A stretch of DNA of 64,000 nucleotides from contig NZ_BDCK01000041.1 of NCBI RefSeq assembly GCF_001613465.1, positions 62,001-126,000 on the forward strand, read 5' to 3'. Made by a program: the position numbers and the translations under genes. This DNA is from Nocardia niwae NBRC 108934 = DSM 45340 (GTDB lineage Bacteria; Actinomycetota; Actinomycetes; Mycobacteriales; Mycobacteriaceae). Below are positions 58,315 to 64,000 of the stretch, piece by piece. Below the pieces are notes generated by a model, which saw nothing but the letters and a program-made list of their open reading frames with translations, was not told the DNA's origin and made no database searches. Positions within the stretch are counted from its first letter, which is position 1. Each line of letters starts with the position of its first letter.

Positions 58315-60609
58315 TCAGACGACGCCCGCGCCGAACAGCTTGGGCAGCGTGCCTTCGTGCGCGGCGCGCAACTCGTCCATGGTGATCGAGAACTGGCCCT
58401 GCACCTCGACCGAATCCGAACCCTGGTCGACCACGCCGATGCGCACCCACGGCAGTTCGCGCGCGGTGCACATGCGGGTGAACCTGGTCTCCTCCGAGCG
58501 GGGAACGGCGACCAGCACGCGGCCCGCCGACTCGGAGAACAGCGTGACGAACGGGTCCGCGCCCTCGGGCAGCAGGATGCGGCAGCCGGTCTCCCCGGCG
58601 AGCGCGGCTTCGACGACGGCCTGGGCGAGACCGCCCTCCGAGAGGTCGTGCGCGGCGCTGATCATGCCGTCGCGCGAACCGGCGGTGAGCACCTCGGCGA
58701 GCAACTGCTCGCGGGCGAAATCGACCTTCGGCGGGACGCCGCCGAGATGGTCGTGCGCCACCTGGGACCAGATGGACCCGCCGAACTCGTCGCGTGTCTC
58801 ACCGAGCAGGATCAACGTCTCGCCCGGTTCCAGGCCCACGCCGGTCGGAATGCGGCGGTGCACGTCATCGATCACGCCCAGCACGCCGACCACCGGGGTC
58901 GGCAGGATCGCGGTCTGGCCGGTCTGGTTGTAGAAGCTGACATTGCCGCCGGTGACCGGGATACCGAGCGCCACGCACCCGTCCGCCAGCCCGCGCACCG
59001 CCTGCTGGAACTGCCACATCACCCCGGGATCTTCCGGCGAGCCGAAGTTCAGGCAGTTGGTGACCGCCTTCGGCGTCGCGCCGGTGGTGGCCACGTTGCG
59101 ATAGGCCTCGGCCAGCGCCAGCTGCGCACCGGCGTAGGGGTCCAGCTTCGTGTAGCGGCCGGACGCGTCGGTGGACAGCGCGATGCCGCGGCCGGTCTGC
59201 TCGTCGATCCGGATGACACCCGCGTCGGCCTGGTCGGCGAGCACGGTGTTGCCGCGCACGTAGCGGTCGTACTGCTCGGTGATCCACTTGCGGCTGCACA
59301 GCTGCGGGCTGGAGATCATCCGCAGCAGCGTGGCGCGCAGTTCGTCGGCGTTGCGCGGCCGGGTCAGCCGGTCCGGGGTGTCGGCGACCAGCGCGTCCTG
59401 CTCCTCGGGGCGGGCGACCGGACGCTCGTAGACCGGGCCCTCGTGCGCGACGGTGCGCGGCGGCACGTCGACCACGGTCTCGCCGTGCCAGGTCACCACC
59501 AGCCGGTCACCGTCGGTGACCTCGCCGATCACCGTGGCCAGCACGTCCCACTTGCGGCACACGGCCATGAACGCGTCCACGTTCTCGGGCGTGACGACCG
59601 CGCACATGCGCTCCTGCGATTCGCTGGAGAGCACCTCGGCCGGGGTCATACCGGCCGCGCGCAGCGGCACCTTGTCCAGTTCGATGTGCATGCCGCCGTC
59701 CCCGGCCGCCGCGAGCTCGGAAGTGGCGCAGGACAATCCGGCGCCGCCGAGGTCCTGGATGCCGACCACCAGCTTCGCCGCGTACAGCTCGAGACAGCAC
59801 TCGATGAGCACCTTCTCGGTGAAGGGGTCGCCGACCTGCACAGAGGGCAGCTTCTTGCGGCCGGAGCCGGACTCGTCACCGGAGAAGGTGTCCGAGGCCA
59901 GCACCGAGACGCCGCCGATGCCGTCGAGGCCGGTGCGCGCGCCGAACAGCACGATCTTGTTGCCGGTGCCGGACGCGAAGGCCAGGTGCAGGTCCTCGAC
60001 CCGCATCACGCCCGCGCACAGCGCGTTCACCAGCGGGTTGCCTTGGTAGGAGGCATCGAACACGGTCTCGCCGCCGACATTCGGCAGGCCGAGCGAGTTG
60101 CCGTACCCGCCGACGCCGCGCACGACGCCGTCCACCACCCGGCGGGTGTCGGCCGCGTCGGCCGCGCCGAAGCGCAGCTGGTCCATCACCGCGATCGGGC
60201 GCGCGCCCATCGCCATGATGTCGCGCACGATGCCGCCGACGCCGGTGGCCGCGCCCTGGTACGGCTCGACATAGGAGGGATGGTTGTGGCTTTCCACCTT
60301 GAAGGTGACCGCCCAGCCGTCGCCCACGTCGACGACGCCCGCGTTCTCCCCGATGCCCGCGAGCATGGACGCACGCATCTCGTCGGTGGTGGTCTGGCCG
60401 AAGTAGCGCAGGTGCACCTTGGAGGACTTGTAGGAGCAGTGTTCGCTCCACATCACGGAGTACATCGCCAGCTCGGCGTCCGTCGGCCTGCGACCGAGGA
60501 TCTCCTTGATGCGGGCGTACTCGTCGTCTTTGAGGCCGAGTTCTTTGTAGGGTTGCGCCACGTCGGGGTTTGCTGCGGCTGCGCTGACGGTGTCGACCTG
60601 CGGAGTCAC
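58315..60609 (-). CDS. purL: Phosphoribosylformylglycinamidine synthase subunit PurL
   Basis: A 764-aa small-type PurL that joins with PurS and PurQ to make FGAM from FGAR, ATP and glutamine. Motifs: [34 protein letters not shown] (split here by text only), [18 protein letters not shown] and [13 protein letters not shown]. Full length. PurQ and PurS are not in the window. It follows the order seen in mycobacteria (Rv0803). Confidence 0.97.
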   Translation of the reverse strand: MTPQVDTVSAAAANPDVAQPYKELGLKDDEYARIKEILGRRPTDAELAMYSVMWSEHCSYKSSKVHLRYFGQTTTDEMRASMLAGIGENAGVVDVGDGWAVTFKVESHNHPSYVEPYQGAATGVGGIVRDIMAMGARPIAVMDQLRFGAADAADTRRVVDGVVRGVGGYGNSLGLPNVGGETVFDASYQGNPLVNALCAGVMRVEDLHLAFASGTGNKIVLFGARTGLDGIGGVSVLASDTFSGDESGSGRKKLPSVQVGDPFTEKVLIECCLELYAAKLVVGIQDLGGAGLSCATSELAAAGDGGMHIELDKVPLRAAGMTPAEVLSSESQERMCAVVTPENVDAFMAVCRKWDVLATVIGEVTDGDRLVVTWHGETVVDVPPRTVAHEGPVYERPVARPEEQDALVADTPDRLTRPRNADELRATLLRMISSPQLCSRKWITEQYDRYVRGNTVLADQADAGVIRIDEQTGRGIALSTDASGRYTKLDPYAGAQLALAEAYRNVATTGATPKAVTNCLNFGSPEDPGVMWQFQQAVRGLADGCVALGIPVTGGNVSFYNQTGQTAILPTPVVGVLGVIDDVHRRIPTGVGLEPGETLILLGETRDEFGGSIWSQVAHDHLGGVPPKVDFAREQLLAEVLTAGSRDGMISAAHDLSEGGLAQAVVEAALAGETGCRILLPEGADPFVTLFSESAGRVLVAVPRSEETRFTRMCTARELPWVRIGVVDQGSDSVEVQGQFSITMDELRAAHEGTLPKLFGAGVV

Positions 60610-60779
60610 GGAGTACCAGGGTCCTTTCGGCCGGGCATGGGGGTCGGCAAGCCGGCGGAGCCGGCGGGGTGGGCGAGCTCAGCGAAGCGACTAGCTTTGT
60701 CACTGGGCGGCGGCGAGATGCCTAGGTGTAAGTCTAGAGGCAGTGGGTACGGGCCATACCCACCGGCTACTCTGAGCCC

Positions 60780-62093
60780 GTGAACGAAGGATCGGGGATC
60801 GCGAATCCGGGTGAGAGATCGGTCACCTCGGACGCCGCGCCGGTCAGCAGCGGGGGATCGGGAACCGCACCCGGTGACGCGTCGCCGAACCCGCGCTCGC
60901 CGCAAGTGCGCTGGCTGATTGCTGCTATCGCGCTGTTCGCGGTGTCGGCGCTGGTCTCGCTGGTGGCGCACTGGTGGCACGGCTACATCGACCTCCAGGT
61001 CTACCGCAACGGCGCCCGGGTCTGGTTGGACGGCGGCGACCTGTACGGCCCGATGCCGCCGGTCGAAGGGATCGGGCTGCCGTTCACCTACCCGCCGTTG
61101 GCCGCGTTGTTCTTCGCGCCGCTGGCACTGATGCCGCTGGTGGCCGCCGAGGTGCTGGTGGTGGTCACCTCCGTGGTGAGCCTGGGCATCTCGCTGTGGC
61201 TGGTGCTGGCGCGCCTGCGTCCCGAGTTGTCCCGGCCGGCCGTGCTGACCCTGGTCATCGGCGCGGTGGCGGTGGCGAGTTACTTCGAACCGATCCGCCA
61301 GACCTTCGGCTTCGGCCAGATCAACCTGGTGCTGATGGCCGCGATCGCACTGGACTGCTTGGTGCGCAAGCCGTTCTGGCCGCGCGGCATGCTGATCGGC
61401 ATCGCGGTGTCGGTGAAGTTGATCCCGGCCGGTTACCTGCTGTACTTCGTGCTGCGCAAGGACTGGAAGGCCGCGGGTACGCTGGTCGTCTCCGCGATAG
61501 CGGCGGTCGGTCTCGGATTCCTCTTGTTCCCCGGCGATTCCATGGACTACTGGTTCCACACCCTCGCCGACACCGGCCGGATCGGGCCGCCGTACTTCGC
61601 GGGCAATCAGTCCATCAAAGGTACGGCGTTCCGCTTGGGCATCGACGACACGGCGGCCACCCTGGTGTGGATCACCCTGTCGGTGCTGGCCGTCGGGCTC
61701 GCAGCGGTATGGATGCGCAGGTTGATCGAGGCCGGCGCGACCGTGGCGGCGCTGCTGGTGAACGCCGCGGCGGTGCTGCTGGTCTCGCCGGTGTCCTGGT
61801 CGCATCACTGGGTGTGGATCGCGCCCGCGCTGGTGGTCACGGCCGATCTCATGGTGCGCAGCAAGCGCGGACCGCGGATGATCGGCCTGGTCGCGGCGGC
61901 ATCCGTGCTGTTCCTGATCGGCCCGCACTGGTTGCTGCCGCATTCGCGCGACCGCGAGCTGCACTGGGCCTGGTGGCAGCAGATCATCGGAAGCACCTAC
62001 GTCCTGGTTACTTTCGCCGTGTTCGTCGTCGCGGTGTTCACCTACCGCCCGGTGGTCTCGGGCGTGAGGAAGGCGGCCAGCGCCGCGGCGTAG
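60780..62093 (+). CDS. GT87-type polyprenol-phosphate-mannose-dependent mannosyltransferase
   Basis: A 437-aa membrane protein with ~10-11 spans. The first loop carries the catalytic-type Asp ([16 protein letters not shown]), followed by [16 protein letters not shown]; later [20 protein letters not shown] and [11 protein letters not shown] are family blocks of DUF2029/GT87 (PimE-like). It would use the PPM made by Ppm1 (gene at 1377) to mannosylate envelope lipids outside the membrane. Start GTG 60780 has no ribosome site and CTACTCTG just upstream, fitting a leaderless mRNA. Its last 52 bp overlap the convergent peptidase gene. Confidence 0.85.
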   Translation: MNEGSGIANPGERSVTSDAAPVSSGGSGTAPGDASPNPRSPQVRWLIAAIALFAVSALVSLVAHWWHGYIDLQVYRNGARVWLDGGDLYGPMPPVEGIGLPFTYPPLAALFFAPLALMPLVAAEVLVVVTSVVSLGISLWLVLARLRPELSRPAVLTLVIGAVAVASYFEPIRQTFGFGQINLVLMAAIALDCLVRKPFWPRGMLIGIAVSVKLIPAGYLLYFVLRKDWKAAGTLVVSAIAAVGLGFLLFPGDSMDYWFHTLADTGRIGPPYFAGNQSIKGTAFRLGIDDTAATLVWITLSVLAVGLAAVWMRRLIEAGATVAALLVNAAAVLLVSPVSWSHHWVWIAPALVVTADLMVRSKRGPRMIGLVAAASVLFLIGPHWLLPHSRDRELHWAWWQQIIGSTYVLVTFAVFVVAVFTYRPVVSGVRKAASAAA

Positions 62094-63340
62094 GCCGGGA
62101 CGTCGAACGCGCCCATCAGCTCACGCGCCGAATGCATCGCCAGCTGCGGCGCGCCCACGTCGACGGTCGGCATGCCGGTGCGCGCCGCGGTCATCGGACC
62201 GATCGTGGAGCCGCAGGGCAGGTCGGCCCGATGCACGTAGCGCTGCAACGGGACCGCGGCCTGGGCGCAGGCCAGCGCGAACGCGCCCGCGCCGGTGGCG
62301 TCGGTGGCGTAACGCAGGTTCTGGTTGACCTTCAGCACCGGCCCGCCGTTCACCTCGATCCGGTGCGCGGGTTCGTGCCGCTCCGGATAGTTGGGGTGGG
62401 TCGCGTGCGCCATGTCACCCGACGCGCACACCGAGCCCGCCAGCGCGGCAAGGTAATCGGCGCGGCCGCCGCCACGCGCGAGCACGATGCGTTCCAGCAC
62501 GGCGGGCAGCAGATCCGACTGCGCGCCCCGGTCGGACTGACTGCCGACCTCCTCGTGGTCGAACATGGCCAGCACCGGGATCGCCGCGCCCGGCTCGTCG
62601 ATCGCGGCGAGGAAAGCCCGCAGGCCCGCGAAGCAGGTGCCCTGGTTGTCCAGGCGCGGCGCGCTGACCAGGTCCTGGTCCCGTCCGATCAGCCTGCTCG
62701 GCGTCAGGTCGTGGGTCATCAGCTCCCAGCCGAGCACGTCGCCGGGATCGACCTCGACCCGATCGGCCACGAAATCGATGAACGCGGCCGCCTCGTACCC
62801 CGCGCCCCACACCGCGTTGACATGCCGCTGCGGGTCCAGCGTGACGCCCCTGCGGTCCTCGGACAGATGGATGGCCAGCTGCGGCACCCGCAGGATCGGC
62901 TCATCGATGCGAACCAGGTGCTCGCGCACCGCGTTTCCGTCGCGCACGCTGAGCCGTCCCGACACGCCGAGCTCACGATCCAGCCACGAGTTCAGCCACG
63001 CGCCGCCGTACGGCTCCAGCCCGACCAGTTGCCAGCCCGCCGAGGTCAGGTCGGGATGCTGCTTGACGCGCAGATTCGGACTGTCGGTGTGCGCGCCGAC
63101 CACGCGGAACGGGGTCGCGCCCGCGCTGTCCCCGGCCGCCCAGGCGACCAGCGATCCTCCGCGAACCACGTAGTGCCTGCCCGAGCCGTCCGCAGGCCAG
63201 GTCTGCGACTCGGCGAGCCGGGTGAACCCCCGCTCCTCCAATTCCGCGGCGACCGTGCGGCAGACGTGGAACGGCGACGGAGACGCATCGATGAACGCGC
63301 ACAACCCGGCGGCCGTGGCGGCGGTGGTGGAGACGGGCAT
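62042..63340 (-). CDS. M18 family aminopeptidase
   Basis: A 432-aa cytosolic zinc aminopeptidase. Metal ligands and catalytic motifs: [19 protein letters not shown] (DN bridging Asp), [10 protein letters not shown] and, at the end, [12 protein letters not shown] with [14 protein letters not shown]. Orthologue at this place: Rv0800 (PepC). ATG 63340 is used. Its 3' end overlaps the GT87 gene tail to tail by 52 bp. Confidence 0.94.
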   Translation of the reverse strand: MPVSTTAATAAGLCAFIDASPSPFHVCRTVAAELEERGFTRLAESQTWPADGSGRHYVVRGGSLVAWAAGDSAGATPFRVVGAHTDSPNLRVKQHPDLTSAGWQLVGLEPYGGAWLNSWLDRELGVSGRLSVRDGNAVREHLVRIDEPILRVPQLAIHLSEDRRGVTLDPQRHVNAVWGAGYEAAAFIDFVADRVEVDPGDVLGWELMTHDLTPSRLIGRDQDLVSAPRLDNQGTCFAGLRAFLAAIDEPGAAIPVLAMFDHEEVGSQSDRGAQSDLLPAVLERIVLARGGGRADYLAALAGSVCASGDMAHATHPNYPERHEPAHRIEVNGGPVLKVNQNLRYATDATGAGAFALACAQAAVPLQRYVHRADLPCGSTIGPMTAARTGMPTVDVGAPQLAMHSARELMGAFDVPAYAAALAAFLTPETTGR

Positions 63341-63568
63341 GCCTGCGATCCTAGGCACGCCGTCCGCGACCGGCGTGCCCCGGTCGATCGCCAGGCGTGG
63401 CGAATACCGGTGGAAACGGCAGCGCCGACGCCGCAATCCCGGCACTTCGGATCAGTACTCGGCACCCTCTGTTTCGTCCCGGAACATAAGGGCCGGAATG
63501 GACTGGTGACAGATCACGAATCGGACGTTCGCGGCATTCATCGGATGAATTTCCGGTACTTCGGCGTA

Positions 63569-64000
63569 TTACTCCGAGGCGATGGAAACCAGGTCGAGCA
63601 ATCGCATGAGTTCGGTATATCGGCGCGCCCCGATTCGCCCGCGCAACTCCTGCTCCGCACGCGCCTCCTGCGCGCGTACCTCGGCGACCAAGTCGGCGCC
63701 GAGCCTGCTGAGGCCGATCAGGATGCGGCGGCGATCGTCCTGCGCGGCGAGCCGGAAGATCAGGCCCCGCTCGGCCAGATAATCGGCGTGCCTGGTGGCC
63801 GAGGAGGGCGCCAGCTGCGATTTGGCCGCCAGCTCGGTCATCGTGATCCCCGCGTCGCCGCACAGATTCGACAGCATCGACCACTGATCCGGGGAGAGCT
63901 GCCTGGCGCACAGCGCCGCGTCCAAGTGGCGCACCCAACCGCGCTCCGCGGCACGCAGCGCGCCATGCAGCGTCGAATTTCCGCTTACAATGGACGTCAT
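63569..64000 (-). CDS. MarR-family transcriptional regulator
   Basis: A 143-aa winged-HTH regulator: DQWSMLSNLCGDAGITMTELA, the recognition helix APSSATRHADYLAERGLI and the wing QDDRRRILIGLS. ATG at the last three bases of the window; a longer N-terminus outside the window cannot be excluded, but the length already matches MarR proteins. Target unknown. Confidence 0.88.
   Translation of the reverse strand: MTSIVSGNSTLHGALRAAERGWVRHLDAALCARQLSPDQWSMLSNLCGDAGITMTELAAKSQLAPSSATRHADYLAERGLIFRLAAQDDRRRILIGLSRLGADLVAEVRAQEARAEQELRGRIGARRYTELMRLLDLVSIASE

Noticed and set aside
57928-60783. 951-codon plus-strand open frame opposite purL
   Set aside because: Antisense to intact purL and overlapping the YiaAB gene in another frame; no recognisable domain.

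Overview
The window is high-GC actinobacterial chromosome, most likely Nocardia or a close mycolate-producing relative. The evidence is mycothiol synthase, a GlnR-type regulator, a lipomannan elongation factor, polyprenol-phosphate-mannose synthase, an LCP ligase with a long Pro/Arg N-terminus, type VII secretion substrates, an acyl-ACP desaturase, and a gene order that follows the Mycobacterium tuberculosis block from desA1 (Rv0824c) to purL/pepC (Rv0803/Rv0800). No sequence search was run; all family calls come from reading motifs.

Left part (1-13.7 kb): the tail of a HAD-PlsC acyltransferase, ppm1, a small SPOR-like protein and a GAP-family membrane protein come first. A ~6.0 kb integrated element (3751-9839) then sits in tRNA-Phe, bounded by a perfect 48-bp repeat. 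It carries a tyrosine integrase, an excisionase, two tandem paralogues resembling replication-relaxation proteins, a double-HTH protein and a divergent GntR regulator. A non-coding end holds three 18-bp palindromes at exact 32-bp spacing and a 34-bp-arm hairpin. No translocase, Rep or cargo gene is visible. The tRNA Glu-Asp-Phe cluster, a TetR autoregulator-receptor-like gene, tRNA-Lys and a decaying accessory patch (12.0-13.0 kb) follow.

Middle part (13.7-33 kb): desA, dus, an LCP protein, a small secreted protein and phoU. An EspC-like/WxG pair, a small secreted protein and an IS630 remnant lie between phoU and the pstSCAB phosphate operon, which has a clear Pho box. mshD and glnR follow, then lmeA and thiX, and a sulfur cluster with a Cys-rich leader peptide (DUF4395, rhodanese, DUF1416), a 31-aa membrane protein and a nitrobindin-like protein.

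Right part (33-64 kb): cydABDC (bd oxidase plus its thiol exporter), pabC, ygfZ, a MOSC protein, asparaginase and DUF3073. Purine genes purM, purF and purL are interleaved with a complete dipeptide ABC operon (dppABC plus a fused DppDF ATPase). Further on are an ABC-2/Pip-like membrane protein, an SCP-like protein, a CPBP protease, a membrane alpha/beta hydrolase, a YiaAB protein, a GT87 mannosyltransferase, an M18 aminopeptidase and a MarR regulator at the edge.
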